The position numbers were made by a program, and so were the translations under genes. A stretch of DNA of 64,000 bases. It comes from Candidatus Woesearchaeota archaeon (GTDB lineage: Archaea > Nanobdellota > Nanobdellia > Woesearchaeales > JAHWIC01). The stretch spans positions 123,487 through 187,486 of the forward strand of contig JAHWIK010000002.1 in assembly GCA_019322485.1 (NCBI GenBank). Reading direction: 5' to 3'. Under the pieces are notes generated by a model. The model searched no databases. It had not been told where the DNA came from and worked only from the letters and a program-made list of their open reading frames with translations. Shown piece after piece: positions 1 through 7,083 of the stretch (positions are counted from its first letter, which is position 1; each line of letters starts with the position of its first letter).

Positions 1-40
1 TAATAAACTATAAAAACAAAACCCAATTCTTACTACTAAA

Positions 41-775
41 ATGAACAAAACAATCTTATCTGCAATACTATTAATTTCTTTGTTGATGACTGGCTGCGCT
101 GTTGAAGACACTAAAGAAAGCTGTTCTAATGATGAAAAAGACAATGATGAAACAGATGTTGACTGTGGCGGAAGCTGCGAGCCATGCGAAAATGGAAAAG
201 CCTGCGAAACAGACGATGATTGCGTAGGCAAGTGCAGCACTAATGATGTATGCTACAGTGCTGGAACAACTACTACCACAACCACAACAACAAAGACTCC
301 AACAAAAAGAACCCAAACAGGAGCAGAACTAAGCGAAGAAACTATAGCCCTTATAGAAAGCAAGCTAAAGCCTAATCTAATAGACGCATTTGTTATATAT
401 GAACACTTTAAAACCATGACTGCAGGTGAGAGCCATACCTTTGGTATAGGTGTGGAGAATGTAATGCCAACAGAGCTTATTTTTAAGGTAGAAATAACCT
501 TCGAGAAAGCAATTGATTCATATTCAAACAGCCTTACAGGAGTAAATGGAACCTATGTACTCGATTGGCTGGAAAAAACAGAGTTTATATCCAGATTACC
601 AAAGGGAGAACACAAGGTATGGCCGCTTAATGTTAAGATTAAGGATGTAGCTAGAGGCGTAAAAGCAAAACCAGGCACATATTCATTTATCCTAAGGACT
701 TACTCTGGTGACGACCCAACCTTAGTTGATGACAAGTATGGTAGTAAGAAGACCCTTGCAATAAGAGTAAAATAG
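41..775 (+). CDS. Cys-rich surface lipoprotein with Thr-rich stalk
   Basis: The N-terminus is a lipoprotein signal peptide: Met-Asn-Lys, a hydrophobic run, then the lipobox LMTGC with Cys at about residue 19, so the protein should be lipid-anchored outside the membrane. Residues about 28-72 are a Cys-rich, Asp/Glu-rich module (ETDVDCGGSCEPC, then DDDC), a pattern seen in secreted proteins of several phyla. A Thr-rich linker (about 76-85) looks like a surface stalk, possibly O-glycosylated. The rest, about 95-244, looks beta-rich and I do not recognise it. A TATA-like element at about 7-16 fits a nearly leaderless transcript. The gene precedes a TrmB-type regulator on the same strand. Function unknown. 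Confidence 0.8.
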   Translation: MNKTILSAILLISLLMTGCAVEDTKESCSNDEKDNDETDVDCGGSCEPCENGKACETDDDCVGKCSTNDVCYSAGTTTTTTTTTKTPTKRTQTGAELSEETIALIESKLKPNLIDAFVIYEHFKTMTAGESHTFGIGVENVMPTELIFKVEITFEKAIDSYSNSLTGVNGTYVLDWLEKTEFISRLPKGEHKVWPLNVKIKDVARGVKAKPGTYSFILRTYSGDDPTLVDDKYGSKKTLAIRVK

Positions 776-846
776 GCCTTTTCACTACTCTAAAATAACA
801 AAAAATAGAAAGCTTTATAAACTATTTTATATTTCTATCTTCTAGA

Positions 847-1626
847 ATGATAGTCGAAAAGGAATTTTTAAATAAATTAAGGGACTTTGGGTTAAATACC
901 TATGAAGCTAAACTATGGACTGCTTTACTGTCCAGGGGAGTTTCAACTGCAGGTGAATTGTCAGACATAGCAAATGTCCCTAGGTCAAGAAGCTATGATG
1001 TTCTAGAAAGCCTTGAGAAGAAGGGCTTTATTATAAGCAAGGTTGGCAAGCCTATAAGATATATTGCAGTGCCTCCTGAAGATGTTATAGAGAGGGTCAA
1101 GAAAAAGGTAGAAGACGAATCAAAGAAGAGAATAACCCTTATCAATGAAATTAACTCTAGCAACCTGATAAAAGAATTAAATGCACTGCACACACAGGGA
1201 GCAACCCTCGTTGAACCGACTGACCTTACAGGAAGCATAAAGGGAAGAGAAAACCTATATGATCATCTGAGATCAAGAATCAAGAAAGCAGAAAAGTCTG
1301 TAATGATAGTAACAAGCGAAGAGGGATTGAAAAGGAAATCAGGAGCCTTAAGCGGCATCTTAACAAAAGCAAAACAGCGCGGCATTAAGATAAGAATAGC
1401 GGCTCCTGTCAAAGATGAAAGCCAGTTTAAGGATTTGGCTAAGATAGCAGAACTCAAGAAAATAGATACAAAAGCAAGATTATGCGTAATTGATGGAAAA
1501 GAGATAACATTCATGTTAAACGATGATAAGGATATCCACCCAAGCTCAGATATTGGAATCTGGATTAATTCTGAATTCTTTGCTAATACAATAGAAAAGA
1601 GATTTGTGAATTATTTTTCTAAGTAA
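847..1626 (+). CDS. TrmB-family transcriptional regulator (copy 1)
   Basis: This 259-aa protein has an N-terminal TrmB-type winged helix-turn-helix (about residues 8-75; NTYEAKLWTALL, then VPRSRSYDVLESLEKKGF) that should bind DNA, followed by a charged helix (about 75-120) and a C-terminal effector-like domain (about 120-259). TrmB proteins often sense sugars or other small ligands; the ligand here is unknown. It is a close paralogue of the regulator at 30338-31138, nearly identical over the recognition helix. TTTATAA at 814-820 places transcription start close to the ATG, so the mRNA is probably leaderless. No clear operator palindrome is visible before this copy. Confidence 0.88.
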   Translation: MIVEKEFLNKLRDFGLNTYEAKLWTALLSRGVSTAGELSDIANVPRSRSYDVLESLEKKGFIISKVGKPIRYIAVPPEDVIERVKKKVEDESKKRITLINEINSSNLIKELNALHTQGATLVEPTDLTGSIKGRENLYDHLRSRIKKAEKSVMIVTSEEGLKRKSGALSGILTKAKQRGIKIRIAAPVKDESQFKDLAKIAELKKIDTKARLCVIDGKEITFMLNDDKDIHPSSDIGIWINSEFFANTIEKRFVNYFSK

Positions 1627-1698
1627 CTAAAAGATTAAAACAAACATTTAAATATAACTACTTCTTTTAAATGAAAATATCACAAAAGAGGTGAAACC

Positions 1699-1920
1699 AT
1701 GGTAGGAGTCTTATCTGTCCAGGAAGTAACACTTGCAATCATAATAGGCACTTTAGCTGCAATAGTGTACGCTTTAAGAGTACTGGTTCTAATGGAGCGC
1801 CGCATAGCAAGGATGGACGAAAACATCGAAAAGATGACAAGGAAGATAGCAGTTGAGGAAGTCAAGATTGAGCGTGAAGAGAAAAGGATAGAAAAAGCGC
1901 TAAAAAGGAAAAGAAGATAA
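1699..1920 (+). CDS. Small membrane-anchored coiled-coil protein
   Basis: This 73-aa protein has one transmembrane helix (about residues 8-30) followed by a highly charged helix (about 31-73) with heptad-like spacing, ending in a Lys/Arg-rich tail. It is probably membrane-anchored with a cytoplasmic coiled coil. I do not recognise the family. The start is well supported by a strong Shine-Dalgarno, GAGGTGA, a few bases before the ATG. It lies downstream of the TrmB-type gene and converges with hjc on the other strand. Confidence 0.7.
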   Translation: MVGVLSVQEVTLAIIIGTLAAIVYALRVLVLMERRIARMDENIEKMTRKIAVEEVKIEREEKRIEKALKRKRR

Positions 1921-1944
1921 TTATTTCCTTTAATTCTTTATTTT

Positions 1945-2334
1945 TTACTTTATTAATTCTTCAAATAAAAACCCCTTATTTCTAGCTATATCGATTGATA
2001 TTAAGAAATTATTTCCAGTACATTTCAAATCTTCAATATTCAGAAAAAACCATTCTTCCCTATCAAACTTAACACCAACCCACGGTTCTGCACCAAAAAT
2101 CTTCGCAAATACCTTAAGCTGCTCAACCTCACCTTTTGTCAAATATTTGCTGGTTTCCTTGCTTGTTTTACATTCTATAGCAAGTTTCCTTAGTTTATTC
2201 GTTGCTAAGATGTCTGCAGAGGGGTATTTCATTGACCCAGAACCAGCAATCCTCACAGCACTCCAAGATTCTGTAGACCAGAATTTATGAATCAAATCTC
2301 GTTCTGCATTAATACCCTTTGATTTTCTTGACAT
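1945..2334 (-). CDS. hjc: Holliday junction resolvase Hjc
   Basis: This 129-aa protein fits archaeal Hjc, a dimeric endonuclease that cuts four-way DNA junctions in recombination and fork repair. The nuclease signature is intact: Glu-11 and Arg-12 in NAERDL, the AGSG loop at 30-33, Asp-41 in PSADI, and Glu-54 with Lys-56 in IECK. I chose the ATG at 2334 because it overlaps the rnz stop as TAATG and gives the usual N-terminus, MSRKSKG; the upstream extension to 2367 lies inside rnz. It is translationally coupled to rnz, and the region holds other nucleic-acid enzymes (endA, fen). Confidence 0.93.
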   Translation of the reverse strand: MSRKSKGINAERDLIHKFWSTESWSAVRIAGSGSMKYPSADILATNKLRKLAIECKTSKETSKYLTKGEVEQLKVFAKIFGAEPWVGVKFDREEWFFLNIEDLKCTGNNFLISIDIARNKGFLFEELIK

Positions 2335-3224
2335 TATGGCCTGACCTTCATAAAATCCTCTGCACAAATTACATCATCAAAAACACACCTGGCATCCTCT
2401 TCAACTTCCTGGGTATTCTTATATCTTGCAGAGAAATGCGTTAGAACAAGCTTTTTTGCATTTGCCTCATTTGCTATTAACCCAGCCTGTTTAGCTGTCA
2501 AATGGCCGTACTCCTCGGCCTTACCCTCTAATTTGGAAGAGTATGTTGCCTCGCAAATCAACAAATCAGCATTAGCTGCAAGCTTTACAGCATTATTGCA
2601 ATAAACAGTATCAGCAATAAATGTTATCTTCTTGCCTTTAACAACATAAGTAGTATCCTTTGGGCTTATCTTCTTGCCTTTAAATTCAATTGATTTGTTA
2701 TCCTGCAATTTCCCAAGCAAAGGCCCCTCTGGTATCCCTAGTTTTTTCACAGCCTTAACATCAATGCGTCTTTTGTTGTTTTCAATGAAATTATACCCTA
2801 ATGTTTCTATGTTATGCTCTAAAGGCAAAGCCTCTAATGAAAATTCTCTGCTCTTAAAGAAAACGCCTGAGCCAATCTCTTTAATCAACAGATTAATCCT
2901 TCTGTCAAATACAAAAGCCTTGAACATATCCTCAAAATGCTGTTTCGTTCCTTTTGGCCCGTAGATTTCTAAAGTTCCCTTATATTCAGAAGCACCAAGT
3001 GTTTGTATCAAACCAGGCAAACCCAAAACGTGGTCACCATGCCAATGGCTGATCAAAACCTTTGTGACCTGAGTTGGCTTTATGCCGGCTATCTTAAGCT
3101 GCCTTTGTGTTCCTTCCCCACAATCCAGCAAAATCCCATGAGTGATATAACTAATTAAAATTGATGTATGATTCCTTTTCTTAGTAGGCACCATCGAAGA
3201 TGTGCCCAAAAATGTAACTTGCAT
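2334..3224 (-). CDS. rnz: Ribonuclease Z (tRNA 3'-end endonuclease)
   Basis: This 296-aa metallo-beta-lactamase-fold enzyme removes the 3' trailer from pre-tRNA. The zinc motif is complete: His-60-x-His-62-x-Asp-64-His-65 in SHWHGDH, a later Asp in FIADTVYC, and the C-terminal THFSARY. The helical insertion expected of the short RNase Z form is present in the middle. Length is typical for the short form (about 300 aa). It shares a divergent promoter region with endA, another tRNA-maturation gene, and overlaps hjc by one base downstream. Confidence 0.95.
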   Translation of the reverse strand: MQVTFLGTSSMVPTKKRNHTSILISYITHGILLDCGEGTQRQLKIAGIKPTQVTKVLISHWHGDHVLGLPGLIQTLGASEYKGTLEIYGPKGTKQHFEDMFKAFVFDRRINLLIKEIGSGVFFKSREFSLEALPLEHNIETLGYNFIENNKRRIDVKAVKKLGIPEGPLLGKLQDNKSIEFKGKKISPKDTTYVVKGKKITFIADTVYCNNAVKLAANADLLICEATYSSKLEGKAEEYGHLTAKQAGLIANEANAKKLVLTHFSARYKNTQEVEEDARCVFDDVICAEDFMKVRP

Positions 3225-3340
3225 GTTATTTTGAAAACAAACAACGTATTTAACCTTTTTGTTTGTTATTTATTTTCTATATTGAAAAATATTAAAGTAT
3301 AGAAGAAACCTTTTTAAGCTAACTACTATTACTAGATAAC
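3225..3340. promoter_or_regulatory. Divergent promoter region rnz / endA
   Basis: This 116-bp spacer separates two tRNA-processing genes. On the minus strand a TATA-like TTAAATAC lies at about 3246-3253, about 25 nt before the rnz ATG. On the plus strand CTTTTTAAGC at about 3308-3317 lies about 28 nt before the endA ATG. Both transcripts are therefore probably leaderless. A 9-bp inverted repeat (AACAAACAA at 3236-3244, TTGTTTGTT at 3259-3267) brackets the rnz TATA element. Confidence 0.5.
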
Positions 3341-3892
3341 ATGACGGAGAAAAAGTCAGAAAAGACCCCTCCAGTCAAAGCGATTTTTGTCGGAGAGAGG
3401 GTTTTAACTGAAAACTCAGATGCAGCTAGAGAATTCTATAATCAAAGCCGCTTTGGTTCAATACTTGAAGATGGAAAAGTTCAGCTTTCCTTGCTTGAGG
3501 CGCTCTATTTGTCTGAAAAAGGCAAACTAGAAGTTTATGATGGAAAAAAGAAAAAAATAAAGAAAGAAGATTTCCTAAAAAAAGCAAGAAAAAAAGATAA
3601 AAATTTCTGGATAAGGTATTGCGTTTTCAAGGATATAAGAAACAGAGGATACATAATAAAAACTGCCCTTAAATTTGGAGCTGACTTTAGGGTTTATGAC
3701 CGCGGTGTAAAGCCAGGCGAAGACCATGCAAGATGGATTGTTTACCCGGTGCATGAAGGTTCTTCATTAACTTGGTACGAGTTTTCTGCAAAAAACCGTG
3801 TAGCGCATTCAACCAAAAAAAGACTTCTTGTTGGAGTTGTTGATGAAGAAGGCGATGTAACTTATTGGGAGATTAAGTGGATGCGGCCTTAA
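3341..3892 (+). CDS. endA: tRNA-splicing endonuclease EndA
   Basis: This 183-aa protein matches the short archaeal EndA subunit, which cuts bulge-helix-bulge motifs to remove introns from tRNA and rRNA precursors. The catalytic triad is visible: Tyr-119 in FRVYDRG, His-129 in DHARWIV, and Lys-159/160 in HSTKKRLL. Length fits the homotetrameric alpha-4 class; a degenerate second repeat, as in the fused alpha-2 class, is absent. A Lys/Arg-rich segment at about 69-87 lies between the N-terminal and catalytic domains. It sits divergently from rnz, which finishes the other end of tRNA maturation. Confidence 0.94.
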   Translation: MTEKKSEKTPPVKAIFVGERVLTENSDAAREFYNQSRFGSILEDGKVQLSLLEALYLSEKGKLEVYDGKKKKIKKEDFLKKARKKDKNFWIRYCVFKDIRNRGYIIKTALKFGADFRVYDRGVKPGEDHARWIVYPVHEGSSLTWYEFSAKNRVAHSTKKRLLVGVVDEEGDVTYWEIKWMRP

Positions 3893-3930
3893 TAATAAAG
3901 TATATAAACTTCTCAGCCCTCTCTTAACTT

Positions 3931-4884
3931 ATGTCTGCAGCAGATACGATTCTACAATTGATTAACTCGAATGGGCCTGTGCTTCCAGTTCATGTTGCTA
4001 AGGCAATAGGTTCAGACATATTGATGGCATCTGCGCATTTGTCAGAGCTGGTTTCAAGAAAAAAAGTCAGGGTTTCAAAGATCAAGGTTGGCGGCTCACC
4101 ATTGTATTATCTACCTGGCCAGGAATCCAAGCTTGAGAATTTCTCCGATAACCTAAATGAAAAAGAAAAAGAAGCATTCTTGCTGCTAAAAGGAAAAAAG
4201 GTATTGAAGGATACCAAACTAGCACCAGCCCACAGAGTTGCCCTAAGGCAGTTAAAGGATTTCGCATTTCCTTTGGACGTTACATACAATAACACCAAAG
4301 AATTATTCTGGAAATGGCATTCAGTTACACAGGAAGAAACATCTAGTTTGATAAAACAATCGATTGCCCTACCAAAACCAAAAGTACAAAAACCAGAAAT
4401 TAAAAGAGAAGAACCAGCAATCCCTGCAAAACCAAAAGAAATACAAAAGAAAATACCGATTGAAAGAGAAAAAAAGACGGAAAAAGAGAAACCAAAGGAG
4501 AGAAAACCAAAGGCAGAACCAAAAGAGATTCAGAAGGAAATAAGGCCCAAAGAGACCAAAGAACAGGAAATCACCAGCCCATTCATCAAAGAATTAACAA
4601 AATACTTCTCTAAAAACAATATAGAAGTTATTGAAAGGAATATTATAAGAAAGGATTCTGAAATAGAATTTATGGTCCAGGTTCCAAGCAATGTTGGTTC
4701 TTTAACCTATTTCTGCAAAGCAAAGAGCAAAAAACGAATAAGTGATGGCGACCTAAGCTCAGTCTTTATACAAGGCCAGACAAAAAAACTGCCAGTCTTG
4801 TTCATTACAAAAGGGATTCTCACAAAAAAGGCGCAGGAAATGCTCAAAAACGAGTTTAAGGGCATGACCTTGGCGCAGATTTAA
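3931..4884 (+). CDS. Winged-helix protein with C-terminal nuclease-like domain
   Basis: I do not know a name for this 317-aa protein. Residues about 1-75 look like a winged helix (ILMASAHLSELVSRKKVR as helix pair, then a wing ending LYYLPG). Residues about 150-215 are a Lys/Pro/Glu-rich disordered linker. Residues about 215-317 look like a restriction-endonuclease fold: EIEFMVQV, then a strand with FCKAKSK, then a terminal helix; the EIEF/CKAK pair could be a degenerate PD-(D/E)xK site. It ends one base before fen, so the two are probably co-transcribed. TATATAAA before 3910 gives a leaderless start. A role in DNA repair or replication is inferred from context only. Confidence 0.6.
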   Translation: MSAADTILQLINSNGPVLPVHVAKAIGSDILMASAHLSELVSRKKVRVSKIKVGGSPLYYLPGQESKLENFSDNLNEKEKEAFLLLKGKKVLKDTKLAPAHRVALRQLKDFAFPLDVTYNNTKELFWKWHSVTQEETSSLIKQSIALPKPKVQKPEIKREEPAIPAKPKEIQKKIPIEREKKTEKEKPKERKPKAEPKEIQKEIRPKETKEQEITSPFIKELTKYFSKNNIEVIERNIIRKDSEIEFMVQVPSNVGSLTYFCKAKSKKRISDGDLSSVFIQGQTKKLPVLFITKGILTKKAQEMLKNEFKGMTLAQI

Positions 4885-4885
4885 A

Positions 4886-5923
4886 ATGGGCATTGCATTC
4901 AAGGATTTAATCAAAGGAAAAGAGATTTCTTTAGAGGATTTAAGTGGAAAAAAATTAATGATAGATGCCCATAACAATCTTTATCAGTATTTAACAACAA
5001 TAAGGCAGCGTGATGGAACCCCTTTAATGGATTCTAAGGGCAGGGTCACATCCCATCTTGTGGGTGTGTTTAACAGGACAACAAGATTAATGCAGTCAAA
5101 CATAATGCCTGCCTTTGTTTTTGATGGAGAAGCCCCAGAATTAAAGAAAAAAGAGCGTGAAAGAAGAAAGGCCTCAAAGATTGAGGCCCAGAAGAAGTAT
5201 GAAGATGCAGTTAAAAAAGAAGATACAGAAGCAATGAAGAAATATGCTTCGAGGACCTCAAGGCTCACCTCTGATATTATTGAAGAATCAAAAAAGATAA
5301 TTGATGCATTAGGCTTGCCAATAATACAAGCCCCATCAGAAGGAGAGGCGCAGGCAGCACATATTGTAAAAAAAGGAGAAGCCTTTGCCACAGTCAGCCA
5401 GGACTTCGATACATTGCTTTATGGCACTCAAAAGCTTGTAAAAAACCTTTCAATAGCTGGCAAAAGAAAAAAAGCAGGAACATCAATTTATCAAACAATA
5501 AGCCCGGAAATAATAGATTTAACAGAAACACTAAATGCCCTTGGAATCGATAATAACCAGCTAATAGCCTTGGCAATGCTTGTCGGAACAGATTACAACA
5601 GGGAGGGTGTAAAAGGAATCGGCCCAAAAAATGCACTAAAGCTCGTAAAAAAGCATGGTGCAGACTTTGATAATCTCTTTGAAGAAGTAAAGTGGAAAGA
5701 ACATTTTGAACTCCCATGGACAGATGTCTACTATCTGTTCAAGAAAATGCCAGTAACAGATGACTACAAGCTCGAATGGAAGCAACCAGATTGGGAAAAA
5801 CTCAGCAAATTGCTTGTAGAAGAACATGATTTCTCGCAAGCCAGAGTTAACAGTGCGAAAGAAAAACTCACAAAAAACAAGGAGTCAAAGCAGCAAAAAG
5901 GCTTGGGGGAGTTTTTCAAATAA
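4886..5923 (+). CDS. fen: Flap endonuclease 1 (FEN1)
   Basis: This 345-aa archaeal FEN1 cleaves 5' flaps during Okazaki fragment maturation and long-patch repair. The N-terminal (XPG-N) domain has Asp-27 in MIDAHN and FVFDGEAP; the internal domain has PSEGEAQAA, the acidic SQDFDTLL, and VGTDYNREGVKGIGPKNALKLV, whose helix-hairpin-helix binds DNA. The C-terminus ends in a clear PCNA-binding PIP box, QQKGLGEFF, so it should dock on the sliding clamp. The ATG follows the stop of the preceding winged-helix gene by one base, consistent with coupling. Confidence 0.97.
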   Translation: MGIAFKDLIKGKEISLEDLSGKKLMIDAHNNLYQYLTTIRQRDGTPLMDSKGRVTSHLVGVFNRTTRLMQSNIMPAFVFDGEAPELKKKERERRKASKIEAQKKYEDAVKKEDTEAMKKYASRTSRLTSDIIEESKKIIDALGLPIIQAPSEGEAQAAHIVKKGEAFATVSQDFDTLLYGTQKLVKNLSIAGKRKKAGTSIYQTISPEIIDLTETLNALGIDNNQLIALAMLVGTDYNREGVKGIGPKNALKLVKKHGADFDNLFEEVKWKEHFELPWTDVYYLFKKMPVTDDYKLEWKQPDWEKLSKLLVEEHDFSQARVNSAKEKLTKNKESKQQKGLGEFFK

Positions 5924-5933
5924 ATTTATCCAT

Positions 5934-5987
5934 TACACACATTGTGTGTATAAGATATCATAGAAAGAATACATACATTGTATGTAT
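5934..5987. promoter_or_regulatory. Tandem palindromes before the Trm5-like gene
   Basis: Two related perfect palindromes lie 36 bp apart centre to centre. The first is TACACAC-ATT-GTGTGTA at 5934-5950; the second is ATACATAC-ATT-GTATGTAT at 5969-5987. Both fit TACAYAC-ATT-GTRTGTA and share the central ATT. Both surround the expected promoter of the gene starting at 5997, so they look like paired operators for a dimeric transcription factor. The regulator is unknown. Confidence 0.55.
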
Positions 5988-5996
5988 AAATAGACG

Positions 5997-6824
5997 ATGA
6001 AACTAAGAGAAACATTGAAGGGAAAATTAACCAAAAAGGAACTAGAATTATTGCCCTCTTCCTTCGATATTGTTGGCGATATACTTATTTTTGCAGATTT
6101 TCCTAAAGAATTAACCAAAAAAGAAAAAGTAATCGCTCAAAAACTAATGGAAGAACATAAAAATGTAAATGTTGTCTGCAAAAAAATAGGCAAATATTCT
6201 GGAAAATACAGGACACCAAAACTAAAGATTATTTCGGGAGAAAAGAGAAAGGAAACAACCCATAAAGAAAACAACGTTTTGATGAAACTAAATGCGGAAA
6301 ACTGTTATTTCTCCCCAAGACTTTCAAATGAAAGAAAAAGAATTGCAGATTTAGTTAAGAAGAATGAGGAAATTCTGCTGATGTTTTCAGGAGTTGCACC
6401 GTATCCCTTAGTCATTGCTAAAAACTCAAACCCAAAAATAATATACGCTATTGAGATCAATCCAAAAGCACATAAATATGCTGTCGAAAACATAAAACTA
6501 AACAAATTAGAGAATAAAATAAAGCTTTTCAAAGGGGATGTAAGAAAAATAATTCCGAAATTAAACAGGAAATTTGATCGTGTGGCAATGCCATTGCCTA
6601 AGGGTGGCGAGAATTACTTAGATTTAGCATTAAAAGGGATTAAAAAGAAAGGAGTAGTCCATTTCTATGACTTTTTGCATGAAAATCAGTTTGACGAAGC
6701 TGTAGAGAAGATTGATTTAGCATGTAAAAAAGCAAAGAAGAAATACAAAATCATACAGCTTGTAAAATGCGGCCAATTCGGCCCAGGAATCTTCAGGATT
6801 TGCGTTGATTTTAAGCTTTTATAA
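5997..6824 (+). CDS. Trm5-type tRNA (guanine37-N1)-methyltransferase
   Basis: This 275-aa protein looks like a class I SAM-dependent tRNA methyltransferase of the Trm5/Tyw2 family, which modifies G37 next to the anticodon. Family features in order: FDIVGDILIF near residue 23 (N-terminal linker domain), YFSPRLSNERKRIA near 103, the SAM-binding loop MFSGVAPYPL, YAIEINPKAHKYAVENIKLN (motif II), and MPLPKGGENYL where Trm5 usually has an N-x-P-x catalytic motif. Separation of Trm5 from Tyw2 is not certain from sequence alone; FSPRLS/NER favours Trm5. It follows fen on the same strand but has its own promoter region with tandem palindromes. Confidence 0.8.
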   Translation: MKLRETLKGKLTKKELELLPSSFDIVGDILIFADFPKELTKKEKVIAQKLMEEHKNVNVVCKKIGKYSGKYRTPKLKIISGEKRKETTHKENNVLMKLNAENCYFSPRLSNERKRIADLVKKNEEILLMFSGVAPYPLVIAKNSNPKIIYAIEINPKAHKYAVENIKLNKLENKIKLFKGDVRKIIPKLNRKFDRVAMPLPKGGENYLDLALKGIKKKGVVHFYDFLHENQFDEAVEKIDLACKKAKKKYKIIQLVKCGQFGPGIFRICVDFKLL

Positions 6825-6870
6825 GTTAAATTTTTATATTGGATTAGATTACTCATTCTTGAAAGTGCAA

Positions 6871-6940
6871 CATGCGATGATTAAGTGAACACCAATTGAA
6901 GCCAAAAGCTGATGAAAGACGGTAGTAACTGCTGAGCATG
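6871..6940 (+). ncRNA. Candidate C/D-box guide sRNA
   Basis: A perfect 5-bp terminal stem (CATGC at 6871-6875, GCATG at 6936-6940) brackets a C-box-like ATGATTA (6877-6883, one mismatch to RTGATGA) and a perfect D box CTGA (6932-6935). Inside are a D'-like TTGA (6896-6899) and a C'-like CTGATGA (6909-6915). Guide spacers would be 12 nt (6884-6895) and 16 nt (6916-6931). A TATA-like TTTATAT at 6833-6839 lies about 30 nt upstream. The layout fits an archaeal 2'-O-methylation guide RNA; I could not assign a target. It lies between the converging Trm5-like and PAN genes. Confidence 0.5.
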
Positions 6941-6981
6941 CACAGATTTCGCAATGGTTTTAGTTCTAAAAATATTCAATC

Positions 6982-7018
6982 TGAAAATTCCTTTATTGCT
7001 TTGCACTTGGAATTTTCA
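6982..7018. repeat. Intergenic hairpin repeat, copy A
   Basis: The perfect 10-bp inverted repeat TGAAAATTCC (6982-6991) / GGAATTTTCA (7009-7018) has a 17-nt loop. Its arms and flanks (AATCTGAAAATTCCTT and GGAATTTTCATCT) recur exactly at 24532-24574 with a different loop. Both copies lie between converging genes. It may be a transcript-end element or a small dispersed palindromic repeat. Confidence 0.6.
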
Positions 7019-7066
7019 TCTAATTGTTGGTTGTACACTTAGAAATCTTTGTTAGGGGAGGAAGCG

Positions 7067-7083
7067 AAATGCCGAAGGCATTT
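7067..7083 (-). terminator. Hairpin overlapping the PAN stop codon
   Basis: AAATGCC (7067-7073) and GGCATTT (7077-7083) are perfect complements with a 3-nt loop and overlap the last bases of the PAN gene. It could stabilise the 3' end of the PAN mRNA or help end transcription. Archaea do not normally rely on hairpin terminators, so the role is open. Confidence 0.35.

Noticed and set aside
71..316. Open frame opposite the first lipoprotein
   Set aside because: Low-complexity antisense of the Cys/Thr-rich region, with no start signal.
7067..7083. Extra-stable UUCG tetraloop at the PAN stop
   Set aside because: The minus-strand sequence contains CUUCGG, but pairing the stem to make the tetraloop leaves a C-C mismatch beneath it; the triloop fold is more consistent.
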